64,000 nt of DNA from Chryseobacterium suipulveris (GTDB taxonomy: Bacteria; Bacteroidota; Bacteroidia; Flavobacteriales; Weeksellaceae). Location of the stretch: assembly GCF_022811685.1 (NCBI RefSeq), contig NZ_CP094532.1, positions 1,637,501 through 1,701,500 of the forward strand, read 5' to 3'. Made by a program: the position numbers and the translations under genes. Below the pieces are notes generated by a model that searched no databases, was not told the origin of the DNA, and saw only the letters and a program-made list of their open reading frames with translations. Below are positions 9,351 through 18,718 of this stretch, piece after piece; within the stretch, counting starts at the first letter, position 1; the number at the start of each line of letters is the position of its first letter.

Positions 9351-10004
9351 TTAAGTGCTTTCCAAAAGGTTCAGGTCATGAACCATCTGGATGAGTTTGG
9401 GCAGCGAATGTGTATCTGTTTTTCTGTAGATGTTTTTTCGGTGGGTTTCTACCGTGCTCTCGCTGATGAAGAGTTTTGCAGCAATTTCCCGGTTACTGTT
9501 TCCTGAAATCATTAAATGAACAATTTCTTTTTCCCTTATTGAGAGGTTGATGTGGTCATTTTGGATTAATTTTTCTCTATAATTGTCAAGACACTGCGAT
9601 GCTTCTTGGGAAAGATGGATGTATCCGTTGCGAATTAGCGAGATTCCCTCGACGAGTTCTTTCCGGGAAACCGACTTATTGAGATAACCTTCTACTCCAA
9701 TCTTGTTGATGAGTTCATTAATAACTTTTGCATCACAGTTCATCGAGAGAATTAGTATTTTGAGGTGAGGAAATTCCTGTTTCAAAAGTCTCGAACATTG
9801 CAGACCATTTAATTTAGGCATCATCAGATCCAGCAGAACCATATCGGGATTTTCTGCGCCTGATCGCAAATCATCAATAAGCTGGTAACCGTCATTATAA
9901 GTCTTGCCAATTTCGATGTTTTTTTCAAATCCCAGCAACATAACCAGTCCGTCAATGATGATATTATGGTCGTCAACAATAGTGAGCTTATATTTCTTTT
10001 CCAT
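9351..10004 (-). CDS. LuxR-family response regulator (NarL/FixJ type)
   Basis: 217-aa response regulator. The receiver domain (residues 6-125) has the acidic pair IVDDH and the phospho-acceptor Asp in VLLDLMMP. The helix-turn-helix (about 150-210) reads LSIREKEIVHLMISGNSNREIAAKLFIS...VETHRKNIYRK, a GerE/LuxR domain. It sits 2 nt downstream of a TPR sensor kinase on the same strand, so the two form one two-component system, probably acting on transcription. Target genes are not evident. Confidence 0.93.
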   Translation of the reverse strand: MEKKYKLTIVDDHNIIIDGLVMLLGFEKNIEIGKTYNDGYQLIDDLRSGAENPDMVLLDLMMPKLNGLQCSRLLKQEFPHLKILILSMNCDAKVINELINKIGVEGYLNKSVSRKELVEGISLIRNGYIHLSQEASQCLDNYREKLIQNDHINLSIREKEIVHLMISGNSNREIAAKLFISESTVETHRKNIYRKTDTHSLPKLIQMVHDLNLLEST

Positions 10005-10006
10005 AA

Positions 10007-11950
10007 TTACAGAGGGATTTTTACAATAACTGTTGTTCCTTTTGCTTTTTCACTTTCGAGCATGAAGGTTCCTTTTAGAAATTCAATTCTGGATTTGATA
10101 TTCTCCAAACCAATACCGTGGGATTTTGATTGGCTGGAATCTATATCGAATCCTTTGCCGTTGTCGCGGAAGGTTGCTAAAATTCCTTGTGGGTCCTGTT
10201 TTACTGTAATAAATATTTCGGAGGCAAAAGCATGTTTGATGGTGTTGTTGATACATTCCTGAATTACACGGAACATCACAATCTGTACATTTTCGTTGAG
10301 GTTATCCTGCAATCCGTCGATATTTAAGTTAATGTGCAGTTTTGGGGAGTTGCTTTTATCGATGAGCTCTTTCAAGGCATTGCTCAAGCTGTTCTTGATG
10401 AGCATATTCGGCATAATTTGGTGAGATAGTGTGCGTACTTCCGTCATCGCGTCGGTCAAAATATTTCGTGTTTTGTTGATGACCATTTCGAAACCTTCGG
10501 GATCGTCGTGGTATTCTTCCAATACTTGGAGGTTGAGATTGGTGGCGCTAAGCATTTGTCCAACCCCATCGTGAAGGTGTATTGCCATTCTTTTCCTTTC
10601 ATTGTCTTCGGCATTCATTACCGCTTTGGTTGCCAAATCCTGCTGATGAAGAATTTCTTTCTGAAGCTTTATTTTCTGCCGGTTCTGATAATTTCGATAG
10701 TAAACAATACCTAAAACCAAAAGCCCCAAAAGAGACAAAATGTAAATATTTCTGTAGAGGAGTTTGTTTTTGCTCTCGAGGATTTCCTTGTCTTTTTTTA
10801 AGGTTTGATATTTTTTTTCAAGCTCGGTGGATTGGTTGATTACGGAAGTATTCACCAATTTGTCGTTCATATTAATATATTGCTGGAAGTATGCATTTGC
10901 ACTATCGGAGATTCGGAGCTCGTTATACACAGTCGTGAGCAACTTATAGGCACTCATTAGATTTTCCTCGGATTTTTCTTTTTCAAAAACAGGTAAAATC
11001 TTAAGCAGTATCTTTTTTGCTTCCGAGAACTTTTTCAGCGAAATATAACTTTGCGCAATTTCCAACTGGTTACTTTCTTTGTCAACTTTCGAGTTGAACT
11101 CTTCCCTCGCCTTTTTTGATTCCTGAATTTTAATCAAATCCGCTGAATCTGCCTTCTTTTTTCTTAGGATTCCCAGATTAGCAAGATTTCTTTTGCTAAA
11201 TGCGATTCCCTGCTTATTACCGACGGTTCCACAGATTGACTCGCTTTTTTTGTAGTAATTCTCGGCACTGCTGTAATCCTTTTTTAACTGATAAGCCTTG
11301 CCGAGATTCAGGTAATTTTCACAGAGTTTGTTGGAAACTTCCACTGTTTTTTCCTGTCTTTCAAAATATCCGATACTTTCATTAATATAAGAAATTGCCT
11401 GATCGGGATTTTTAAGATCAACAAAGAGAAGTCCTAAATTAAGTTTGGCTATATTGACGTTTTTTTCGTCCCCTGTTTTTTCAAAATAACTTAGCGCTTC
11501 GAGGTACATCTCCATCGCTTTTTTGTACTGGAATGTACTCTGGTAAACAGAAGCCAAGTTATTATTGAGCTTCGCAATTCCTGCGACATTGTTGAGAGAT
11601 TTTCGAATGGCGTAAGATTTTAAGTAGAACTTTTCAGAATTTTTGAAATCATTCTGCCGGAAATAAACTGCTCCAAGATCACTGAAAATCTGTGACAGAA
11701 GATTCTGATCACCCAGTTCGGTTGCCTTTTTCTCGGCCTTTTTACCGTAAGCAAGCGCAGAATCAATGGAAACACTCGAATAATACCATGCAAGATCAGA
11801 ATAAATTACTGCCTTTCTTTGCTCATCTGCTGTTTTGGGGAGTTCTTCCTTAAGCTGACCGATTAGCTTCTGCAAATCCTGACCATTAAAAAAAGTGACG
11901 GCAAATAAAAGTGAGATGAAACAGTATCGATATGGAATTGACATGGTCAT
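10007..11950 (-). CDS. TPR-containing sensor histidine kinase (HisKA_3 / HATPase)
   Basis: 647-aa sensor kinase. An N-terminal signal-like segment (YCFISLLFAVTFFNGQ) is followed by several tetratricopeptide repeats (about 30-340, with signatures such as SDLGAVYFRQNDF and NNLASVYQSTFQYKKAMEMYLEAL). Next come a transmembrane helix near 390-408 (NIYILSLLGLLVLGIVYYR), a dimerisation helix with the phospho-His in IHLHDGVGQML, and an HATPase with FRDNGKGFD and GIGLENIKSRIEFL. The TPR part is therefore outside the cytoplasm and probably binds a peptide or protein partner. It is paired with the response regulator 2 nt downstream. The ligand is unknown. Confidence 0.93.
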   Translation of the reverse strand: MTMSIPYRYCFISLLFAVTFFNGQDLQKLIGQLKEELPKTADEQRKAVIYSDLAWYYSSVSIDSALAYGKKAEKKATELGDQNLLSQIFSDLGAVYFRQNDFKNSEKFYLKSYAIRKSLNNVAGIAKLNNNLASVYQSTFQYKKAMEMYLEALSYFEKTGDEKNVNIAKLNLGLLFVDLKNPDQAISYINESIGYFERQEKTVEVSNKLCENYLNLGKAYQLKKDYSSAENYYKKSESICGTVGNKQGIAFSKRNLANLGILRKKKADSADLIKIQESKKAREEFNSKVDKESNQLEIAQSYISLKKFSEAKKILLKILPVFEKEKSEENLMSAYKLLTTVYNELRISDSANAYFQQYINMNDKLVNTSVINQSTELEKKYQTLKKDKEILESKNKLLYRNIYILSLLGLLVLGIVYYRNYQNRQKIKLQKEILHQQDLATKAVMNAEDNERKRMAIHLHDGVGQMLSATNLNLQVLEEYHDDPEGFEMVINKTRNILTDAMTEVRTLSHQIMPNMLIKNSLSNALKELIDKSNSPKLHINLNIDGLQDNLNENVQIVMFRVIQECINNTIKHAFASEIFITVKQDPQGILATFRDNGKGFDIDSSQSKSHGIGLENIKSRIEFLKGTFMLESEKAKGTTVIVKIPL

Positions 11951-12015
11951 TGTATTGCTATAGACTCACAAAAATTAAGCATTCAGCTAAAACTTACAAT
12001 ACGTAATTTTACGTA

Positions 12016-12684
12016 TTATTCAATCCATTTATTCTTATAGGCGATATTGATGGCCTGGCTTCGGGAATTGATGTGAAGCTTTTTGTAAATATTGTTCACG
12101 TGGGTTCTCACCGTATTTGGACTAATGAAAAGCCGTTCCGCAATTTCGTGTGGTGAATTTCCGCGCACGATCTCTTTCAGAATTTCCATTTCGCGCTCAC
12201 TTAGCACTGAATTTTCTTTAGTATTTTCGAGCGTTTTGGCAGAAGTTTTTCCACTTTCCTTTAAAAGATTCATTGCTCTTCTTGCGATCGCGGGACTCAT
12301 CGGGATTCCGTCATATTCCAGTACGTTTGTTATTGCTTCAACGATATTTACAGCTTTATCCTCCTTTAAAAGATAGCCGCTCGCTCCTGCCCGGATTGCT
12401 TCAAATATTTTGTCGTTGTCTTCGAAAATGGTCAACACAATAAATTTGATCTGAGGATATTTTACTGACGATATCGAAATGGTGGAAATTCCATCTAACA
12501 GCGGCATTTCAAGGTCGATGAGCACGACCTGTGGAAAATCCTTCTTCTCCATTTGTTCCATTTTTTCAAAAAAACTCTCTCCGTTATCAGCTACAACCAC
12601 GATTTGAATGTCTTCATACGGAAGAAGTTTCTCCTTGATGATTTTTCGGTTTAGAAGGTTGTCTTCAACAATTCCTACTTTCAT
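12016..12684 (-). CDS. LuxR-family response regulator
   Basis: 222-aa receiver plus LuxR-type HTH protein. It has IVEDN acidic residues, the phospho-acceptor in VLIDLEMP, the switch Thr in FIVLTIFEDND and Lys in GYLLKED. The C-terminal HTH reads LSEREMEILKEIVRGNSPHEIAERLFISPNTVRTH across residues 155-215. It lies 49 nt downstream of its likely partner kinase (12734-14092). Receiver and HTH are joined by a Ser/Lys-rich linker (SGKTSAKTLENTKENS). Confidence 0.93.
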   Translation of the reverse strand: MKVGIVEDNLLNRKIIKEKLLPYEDIQIVVVADNGESFFEKMEQMEKKDFPQVVLIDLEMPLLDGISTISISSVKYPQIKFIVLTIFEDNDKIFEAIRAGASGYLLKEDKAVNIVEAITNVLEYDGIPMSPAIARRAMNLLKESGKTSAKTLENTKENSVLSEREMEILKEIVRGNSPHEIAERLFISPNTVRTHVNNIYKKLHINSRSQAINIAYKNKWIE

Positions 12685-12733
12685 GGCATTTTTTTCAAAA
12701 TTAAGGGTATACGGTAAGAAATTCTATACGTAT

Positions 12734-14092
12734 TTAAGCGTAATTATCGGTAACAAAGACCTTGGTTCCCTGTCCTTCAGAAGATTCAACAGAGGTCTTC
12801 ATCTTTATTTGCTGTGCTCTTTCGTCCATATTTTGCAAACCGAAGCCATTGACTGCATTCTCATAGTCAAGTCCCTTCCCATCATCAGCAATACACAGTT
12901 CAAAATGCTCACCACTGCTCAACGAAATTATGATATTTTTTGCATCAGAATGTTTCATGATATTCTGGAGCGCCTCCTGTGCAATTCTGAAAATATTGCT
13001 TGCCTGAGCAGAAGTGAGAATGCGGTTGTTGGAGATATTTTCTTCAAAATTTACTTTCATCTGCGTATTGTCAAAACACTTCATCGCATACTGCTTCAAA
13101 TGGTCAAAGAAAGATTCCGCCGAGACTTCATCATTTTTAAGCACCCATATAGTTTGCCTCAGTAAGCTGAGAATTTGTTCGGCATTCTCCTTTAAATCCT
13201 TAATTTGTTCTGGTTTTTTTTCATCGATATCTCTTGAAAGATGGTCTATCTTTAGCAGCAAACTGTTTGCATACGCTCCGATATTGTCGTGGAGGTCGCG
13301 GGAAATACTGCTGCGTTGCTCCTGAAGTCGTGCTTCGTTTTCTGCCTTCGATAAGGCATACTGAATCTCCAAATCCTTCGAAATCATGTTGCTCCGAACG
13401 GCAATGATCGAATACAGAAAAGGAAAATAAATCGGCATACCGATCAGATCTAGGTAGGTTGACGGAACCTCAAAGATGAAAGTTGCGATGATGGTAATAA
13501 CAAGAAATGAAAATACGCTGAACATAATATAATTCACAAATTCGTTGGACCATTTCTTTTTGATAATTTGTTGCTTGTACAACGAATCATTTTCGTTCAG
13601 CTTTAGATTTCTGATCCATAGTTTGGAAACCACAAAGTAATACATAGGAACCGACATGACCGCTGTGTTGATAAGATTGTAAGGCAAATGGTTTCCTTTG
13701 GCAATATCCGAAATAATTTGGGCTTTTTCACCATCTGGCTTAAAGAAGTAAGTAAGTCCGTACAAAAAAGCAATCCCGGGAATAATGAGGTGTGGCCATA
13801 CTTTTTTGTTGATTTCTCCATTAAATCCCATTACATAAAAATAGATTGCGGGTCCGAATAGGAATGGTACAAACATGAAGATAAAATGAAAACCGAGCAG
13901 CTCGTATTTTTCAAAATAAAAAATGATCAGATTGCTGATGCAGTTTACAATGACGACGAGGAAAATAATGGAATACGAAATCCTGACCATCAATCTCTCG
14001 CGATGGTTGAAAAGCGTCGGAATGATAAGAAACGAAAGGATGACGATAACGGTAATGTTGAGTATCAGAACCGCGGGATCTCTGTAATGCAT
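12734..14092 (-). CDS. Membrane sensor histidine kinase (HisKA_3 / HATPase)
   Basis: 452-aa kinase with an N-terminal block of about six or seven hydrophobic helices (residues 8-230, for example AVLILNITVIVILSFLIIPTLF and WSNEFVNYIMFSVFSFLVI) instead of an extracellular domain. This resembles the 7TM sensors of Bacteroidetes. It is followed by a helix with the phospho-His in ISRDLHDNIGAYANSLLL and an ATPase domain with IADDGKGLD and GFGLQNMDERAQQIKM. It probably senses a signal in or at the membrane and phosphorylates the regulator encoded just downstream. Confidence 0.92.
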   Translation of the reverse strand: MHYRDPAVLILNITVIVILSFLIIPTLFNHRERLMVRISYSIIFLVVIVNCISNLIIFYFEKYELLGFHFIFMFVPFLFGPAIYFYVMGFNGEINKKVWPHLIIPGIAFLYGLTYFFKPDGEKAQIISDIAKGNHLPYNLINTAVMSVPMYYFVVSKLWIRNLKLNENDSLYKQQIIKKKWSNEFVNYIMFSVFSFLVITIIATFIFEVPSTYLDLIGMPIYFPFLYSIIAVRSNMISKDLEIQYALSKAENEARLQEQRSSISRDLHDNIGAYANSLLLKIDHLSRDIDEKKPEQIKDLKENAEQILSLLRQTIWVLKNDEVSAESFFDHLKQYAMKCFDNTQMKVNFEENISNNRILTSAQASNIFRIAQEALQNIMKHSDAKNIIISLSSGEHFELCIADDGKGLDYENAVNGFGLQNMDERAQQIKMKTSVESSEGQGTKVFVTDNYA

Positions 14093-14103
14093 GGTCTAAG
14101 TTT

Positions 14104-14133
14104 AAAAAAAATCAGCGCAAATTTGCACTGATT
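14104..14133 (-). terminator. Terminator of gpmI
   Basis: Near-perfect palindrome AATCAG.GCAAA/TTTGC.CTGATT at 14110-14133, followed on the minus strand by T7. It separates gpmI from the sensor kinase gene. Confidence 0.8.
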
Positions 14134-14167
14134 AAAATTACTGTTTTTTTTGAATTCTTGAGTTTTT

Positions 14168-15703
14168 TTAACTCACCAGAACTTCTCCCGTCATCACTTC
14201 AGGAATCTCAACTCCCATTACTTTAAGAATCGAAGGAGCGACATCTCCCAGTTTTCCCGGTTTCAGATTCCAGGTACGGTCTTTATCCATCACGATCAAA
14301 GGAACCAGATTGGTTGAATGCTGTGTGTTCGGACTTCCGTCGGGATTAATCATCACATCAGAATTTCCGTGGTCGGCCAAAATGAAAACTGCGTAACCGT
14401 GTTCGTAACCTGCAGTTGCAACTTTTTCGATGCACTGGTCAACGGTTTCCGCAGCTTTAACCGCTGCAGAAAAAACGCCGGTGTGTCCTACCATATCGGT
14501 ATTTGCAAAATTCAAGCAAATGAAATCTGCACTTTCACTTTTGATTTCCGGAAGAATTTTTTCGGTGATGTCGTATGCAGACATTTCCGGTTTGAAATCA
14601 TAGGTCGGAACATCTTTCGGACTCGGACAAAGAATTCTCCTTTCACCAACGAACTGCTCTTCTCTACCTCCTGAAAAGAAAAAGGTAACGTGCGGATACT
14701 TCTCGGTTTCAGCGACGCGGATCTGGGTTTTTCCATTTCTTTCGAGGATTTCGCCCATGGTTTCCTGCAGAACTTCTTCATCAAAAACCACCTTCACATT
14801 CTTGAAATCCTTATCATAATTGGTCATCGTCACATAATAAAGATTCAAGTGATGCATTCCGTAATCTGGGAAATCCTGCTGTGAAAGCACTTCCGTAATT
14901 TCCCGACCTCGGTCTGTTCTGAAATTGAAACAGAAAACAACATCTCCTTCTGCAATCTGTGCAACTGGAAGCTTATTCGAATTAGTTGATGTGCATACGA
15001 TTGGCTTCAGGAATTCGTCGGTAATTCCCTCGTCATACGATTTTTGGATTGCGTGAACCGGCTCCATTGTTTCCTTGCCTACTCCATTTACCATCGCGTC
15101 ATAAGCAAGTTTCACCCGTTCCCATCTTTTGTCGCGATCCATTGCGTAATACCTTCCAATTACGGTTGCCAACTTTCCGGTGGTCATTTTCATGTGGTTA
15201 AGGATTTCTTCAATGAAACTTTTCCCTGAATGCGGATCACAGTCGCGCCCATCTGTAAAAGCGTGTACGAAAACATTTTTCTGAAGCCCAAATTCATGAG
15301 CGGCAGTCAATAGTCCCTTCAAATGGTTAATGTGCGAGTGAACACCACCATCGGAAACAAGACCAATGAAGTGAACTTTCTTATTGTTTTGTATAGCATA
15401 CTGAAAAGCATCGGTGATGGCATTCTCTTTTCCTAAAGTTGCATTTTCCACCGCCATATTGAGTTTCACCAAATTCTGGTACACTACTCTACCTGCTCCC
15501 AGATTCATGTGTCCCACTTCAGAATTTCCCATTTGACCGAAAGGTAAACCAACTGCGATTCCACTGGCTTCAAGTGTGGTGTGTGGAAATTTCTCGTAGC
15601 ATGAATCGATAAAGGGAGTGTTTGCCTGTGCAATTGCGGACACTTTTGGGTCGGTTCCTAAACCCCATCCGTCGAGGATTGCTAAGATGGCTTTCTTTGA
15701 CAT
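14168..15703 (-). CDS. gpmI: 2,3-bisphosphoglycerate-independent phosphoglycerate mutase
   Basis: Glycolytic enzyme that interconverts 3- and 2-phosphoglycerate using two Mn2+ ions. The 511-aa length and motifs fit: ILDGWGLG (metal-binding Asp, residues 7-14), MGNSEVGHMNLGAGR with the phospho-acceptor Ser near residue 62, HAFTDGRDCDPHSG near 148 and ILADHGNSDVM near 440. A divergent promoter region separates it from the sirtuin gene. TTG (15756-15758) and TAAATTTG (15726-15733) on the minus strand are 22 nt apart, a good promoter. Confidence 0.97.
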   Translation of the reverse strand: MSKKAILAILDGWGLGTDPKVSAIAQANTPFIDSCYEKFPHTTLEASGIAVGLPFGQMGNSEVGHMNLGAGRVVYQNLVKLNMAVENATLGKENAITDAFQYAIQNNKKVHFIGLVSDGGVHSHINHLKGLLTAAHEFGLQKNVFVHAFTDGRDCDPHSGKSFIEEILNHMKMTTGKLATVIGRYYAMDRDKRWERVKLAYDAMVNGVGKETMEPVHAIQKSYDEGITDEFLKPIVCTSTNSNKLPVAQIAEGDVVFCFNFRTDRGREITEVLSQQDFPDYGMHHLNLYYVTMTNYDKDFKNVKVVFDEEVLQETMGEILERNGKTQIRVAETEKYPHVTFFFSGGREEQFVGERRILCPSPKDVPTYDFKPEMSAYDITEKILPEIKSESADFICLNFANTDMVGHTGVFSAAVKAAETVDQCIEKVATAGYEHGYAVFILADHGNSDVMINPDGSPNTQHSTNLVPLIVMDKDRTWNLKPGKLGDVAPSILKVMGVEIPEVMTGEVLVS

Positions 15704-15725
15704 TTTGTTTGATTTAATGAATATG

Positions 15726-15758
15726 CAAATTTAGTGATTTTAACGTGTGTCGATGCAA
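15726..15758 (-). promoter_or_regulatory. Promoter of gpmI
   Basis: On the minus strand TTG (15756-15758), 22 nt, TAAATTTG (15726-15733), then 22 nt to the start codon. It matches the Bacteroidetes sigma consensus. Confidence 0.6.
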
Positions 15759-15820
15759 TTTGATGAGGAGTATTTTACAGGGTAGTCACGCGATTTTTTG
15801 TAACTTTAAAGAAAAATAAT

Positions 15821-16510
15821 ATGAAGAAGAAACTCGTGGTCCTTTCCGGTGCGGGAATTTCTGCCGAGAGTGGAGTTAAAACTTTTCGGGATTCTGACGG
15901 TTTATGGGAAAATCACAGAATTGAAGATGTGGCAAGTCCCGAAGGTTTTGCCCGAAATCCGCAGATGGTTTTAGATTTTTATAATGCGCGAAGGAAGCAG
16001 CTGAACGAAGTTTTACCCAACGATGCCCACAAAATTCTCGCAGAACTCGAGAAGGATTTCGATGTAGAAATCATTACCCAAAATGTTGATGATCTGCATG
16101 AAAGAGCGGGTTCGAGCAAAGTAGTCCATCTTCATGGCGAGCTTAAGAAAGCACGACCGGTAAACTCGGACTCAAAAGTAATTCCGTGGGAAGGAGACCT
16201 AAATCTCGGTGATCTCAATTTTGAGGGAATCCAGCTCCGTCCGCACATCGTGTGGTTTGGCGAAATGGTTCCTGAAATGAACAAGGCGATCGCAATTACC
16301 GAGAAAGCTGATATTTTTCTGGTAATCGGAACCTCGATGCAGGTTTATCCTGCGGCGGGCTTAATTCACTACATTCCGGAAGATTGCGAAGTTTTCGTAA
16401 TCGATCCAAATCTTGAGAATTCCTACACGAAAGATTCACACTGCTTTAAAATGACAGCTTCTGAGGGAATGAAGAAACTTTCTGAAATACTGCAAAAAGA
16501 AAGAGGATAG
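15821..16510 (+). CDS. SIR2-family NAD-dependent protein deacylase (CobB-like)
   Basis: 229-aa sirtuin that removes acyl groups from lysine using NAD+. It shows GAGISAESGVKTFRDSDGLWE (residues 9-29), TQNVDDLHERAG and the catalytic His in VVHLHGEL, then LRPHIVWFGEMVP and IGTSMQVYPAAGL. The small domain between HLHGEL and LRPHIVW contains no cysteine, so the structural zinc site of canonical sirtuins is absent. I have seen this in Bacteroidetes members, so it is probably not inactivating. The gene is divergent from gpmI, and TAACTTTA at 15801-15808 is a possible -7 element. It ends before a bidirectional terminator. Confidence 0.93.
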   Translation: MKKKLVVLSGAGISAESGVKTFRDSDGLWENHRIEDVASPEGFARNPQMVLDFYNARRKQLNEVLPNDAHKILAELEKDFDVEIITQNVDDLHERAGSSKVVHLHGELKKARPVNSDSKVIPWEGDLNLGDLNFEGIQLRPHIVWFGEMVPEMNKAIAITEKADIFLVIGTSMQVYPAAGLIHYIPEDCEVFVIDPNLENSYTKDSHCFKMTASEGMKKLSEILQKERG

Positions 16511-16602
16511 CGACCGCTACCCTCCGACATAACAAAAAATTGCGAAAAAATGTTATGATTACTTAAATAGTGTAACAAAGGTATGTTGTATTGCAATGCA
16601 AG

Positions 16603-16626
16603 AAAAGGGTGAAATCACCCTTTTTT
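16603..16626. terminator. Bidirectional terminator between the sirtuin and a response regulator
   Basis: Perfect 9-bp stem AAAAGGGTG/CACCCTTTT with a 4-nt loop, flanked by A and T runs, serving the converging genes 15821-16510 and 16626-17270. It touches the stop codon of the latter. Confidence 0.85.
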
Positions 16627-17270
16627 CAGTCAAGATTGTTTTTTATTGCAAAAAGCACGATTCCAACTCTTGTCTTGACCCCAAGTTTCAGAAATACCGA
16701 ATCCCGGTAACCATCAATGGTTCTTGGACTTACGAACATCTTATCAGCTATTTCTCGATAAGTGAGTTCCGAACATGAAAGTTTGATGAATTCTAGTTCT
16801 TTGTCCTTTAATTCCTCTTTTATTTTTTCGGTGAACTTTTCCTCAATTCTAATTTTCGACAAAGTTTCAGAAAGAAGGTCGGTATAAAAATTTCCCTTTT
16901 CATACACGATATTAATTGCGTCAAAAAGAATATCTGGCGACATGTCTTTTAGCAGATAACCGTTCGCTCCCGCTTTCACCATCTTGATGATGGTATTTTC
17001 GTTGTCTTCCATGGTGAGTGCGATTACTTTCATTTGAGGATATCGCTTTTTCAGTTCTGCGGTAGTCTCAATTCCGTCCTTCATCGGCATGTTAATATCC
17101 ATCAGAACAACATCGGGCATTTGTTCAACTGTAGATAGTGCATCCAAAAAATCTGCACCGTTAAAACAGGTCATCGTTACTTCGAAATTCGGGTTGAAAG
17201 AGATCATGTTTTCAAGTGCTTTCGACACGAGTTTATGGTCATCAACGATTGCAATCGCTATCTTTTTCAT
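16626..17270 (-). CDS. LuxR-family response regulator
   Basis: 214-aa response regulator. The receiver has IVDDHKLVSKAL, the phospho-acceptor in VLMDINMP and KVIALTMEDNE. The C-terminal HTH is LuxR-like but divergent (LSCSELTYREIADKMFVSPRTIDGYRDSVFLKLGV). The start overlaps the end of the upstream kinase gene by 4 bp (17267-17270), so translation is coupled. It is the last gene of a four-gene operon (134-aa protein, 7TM-like protein, kinase, regulator). Confidence 0.92.
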   Translation of the reverse strand: MKKIAIAIVDDHKLVSKALENMISFNPNFEVTMTCFNGADFLDALSTVEQMPDVVLMDINMPMKDGIETTAELKKRYPQMKVIALTMEDNENTIIKMVKAGANGYLLKDMSPDILFDAINIVYEKGNFYTDLLSETLSKIRIEEKFTEKIKEELKDKELEFIKLSCSELTYREIADKMFVSPRTIDGYRDSVFLKLGVKTRVGIVLFAIKNNLD

Positions 17271-18040
17271 TGTTTGTAGTAATTGATTGTTATTTTGGTT
17301 CCTCGGTTTTCACTTGATTCGATGTGGAATTCAGAATTAATAAGCTTTGCCCGGTTCTGCATATTCTCTAATCCGCTTCCGTTGTACATTGTGTTCTGAT
17401 CAAAACCGACTCCATTGTCAGAGATTTCGATGGTAATCATATCTTCGGTATCAAGAACAATCAGTGAAAACTTTCTGGCTTTTGAATGTTTGATGACATT
17501 GTTGATAGATTCCTGGATGATTCGAAAAAGAATCAATGCGTGGTTATTGTCTAAATAAAGATACTTGTTGCTGTTGCTATATTCCACTTCCATCAGTTCA
17601 AGTCTTTTGATTCGGTTAATTTCTCTTTCCAGAGATTCTACAAAACCAAAATGCTCCACTTGTCTTGTGATAAATACTTTTGAAAGATTTCGGATATCCT
17701 GCAAGCATTCGCCAATCAGGAGATTGATTTCCTCCACGATCTGCTGTCTGGACTGCTCATCGGAATATGCCATCTTATTGGTCATTAAGCGCGCAACCGA
17801 AAGTTTTTGTCCCACGTCGTCATGAAGTTCCTGACCAATATAGTTTAGTGTTTGCTCTTTGATCTCAACCTGTGATATGGCAAGTTCCTGTTTAAAAAGG
17901 GCTTCTTTTTTCTGTTGACTTAATAGAAGTTGCGATTTTTTCTTGATGAATACATTATAAACCAACACCATCATCAAAAGCAGGATCAGGACGATGAAGG
18001 TGGTAAGTGCAAGTAAAGAATCGGTTTCCGTAAGTTTCAT
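17267..18040 (-). CDS. Small sensor histidine kinase (HisKA_3 / HATPase)
   Basis: 257-aa kinase with one N-terminal transmembrane helix (LLALTTFIVLILLLMMVLVY), a coiled-coil, a phospho-His helix (YIGQELHDDVGQKLSVARL) and an HATPase (ISDNGVGFD, GSGLENMQNRAKLI). It has no sensing domain of its own. The membrane protein encoded 1 nt upstream (18042-18713) is the obvious candidate input module. It overlaps its response-regulator gene by 4 bp. Confidence 0.92.
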   Translation of the reverse strand: MKLTETDSLLALTTFIVLILLLMMVLVYNVFIKKKSQLLLSQQKKEALFKQELAISQVEIKEQTLNYIGQELHDDVGQKLSVARLMTNKMAYSDEQSRQQIVEEINLLIGECLQDIRNLSKVFITRQVEHFGFVESLEREINRIKRLELMEVEYSNSNKYLYLDNNHALILFRIIQESINNVIKHSKARKFSLIVLDTEDMITIEISDNGVGFDQNTMYNGSGLENMQNRAKLINSEFHIESSENRGTKITINYYKQ

Positions 18041-18041
18041 T

Positions 18042-18713
18042 TCATGAGGTCTGCTTTTTTGCTGAGAGTATTCCGAAAATCAAGATTGAGTAGCCAATAA
18101 AGTTTACAATGAACAAAATAATGAAAAAAATATTCATGTTGATCATGTGCGATGCGGTTCGGCTAATAAAAAGCAGCGGGATGATCCCCAGATAAATGGT
18201 CATCAAACCAATGCAGATCCAAAAAGGAAAATAATTCCTAAGCACCAAAATCTTGTCGGAATTAAATATTTGCGACATCAATAAGAAAATACTCGCCGAT
18301 AAAATCGTTACTTGCCCAAAATGGCAATAAATGGGAAAAACCGTGAAGAAATCCTTGGTTACAATCGCTGCAATAAATGTCCAAACCACAAAAATGGCGA
18401 CAATGATCAAATTCTTCGTCCTGTAACTTCCTTTATCAAGAACCTGATGAAAATACATGAAGAACAACAGGAAAACAATCATGTTGACTCCGATTACATA
18501 GACTGGGACTGAATTAAAAGCAGGATTAATCCTAAAATTAATTGCATTGAATATCTCGATGGAAGTTCCTACCGCTATTGCATAAATGAAATAATTAATG
18601 CCTTGACCAAGATTTTCTCTTTTGATGATTAAAAAAATCAGTGTGACCACCATGACCAAAGTGGTGTAGTTTGAAACCAAATTCCTGTCCCAATCCATAA
18701 ACTTCAAAGTCAA
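18042..18713 (-). CDS. Polytopic membrane protein, probable input module of the adjacent kinase
   Basis: 223 aa with about seven hydrophobic helices (for example LVMVVTLIFLIIKRE, VIGVNMIVFLLFFMYFHQVL, LIIVAIFVVWTFIAAIV and MNIFFIILFIVNFIGYSILIFGI) and no soluble domain. The helix pattern resembles the membrane block at the start of the kinase at 12734-14092, as if the sensor and kinase halves were encoded by separate genes here. It lies 1 nt before the kinase start and 5 nt after the 134-aa gene. No ligand motif is seen. Confidence 0.7.
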   Translation of the reverse strand: MTLKFMDWDRNLVSNYTTLVMVVTLIFLIIKRENLGQGINYFIYAIAVGTSIEIFNAINFRINPAFNSVPVYVIGVNMIVFLLFFMYFHQVLDKGSYRTKNLIIVAIFVVWTFIAAIVTKDFFTVFPIYCHFGQVTILSASIFLLMSQIFNSDKILVLRNYFPFWICIGLMTIYLGIIPLLFISRTASHMINMNIFFIILFIVNFIGYSILIFGILSAKKQTS

Positions 18714-18718
18714 AAAGA

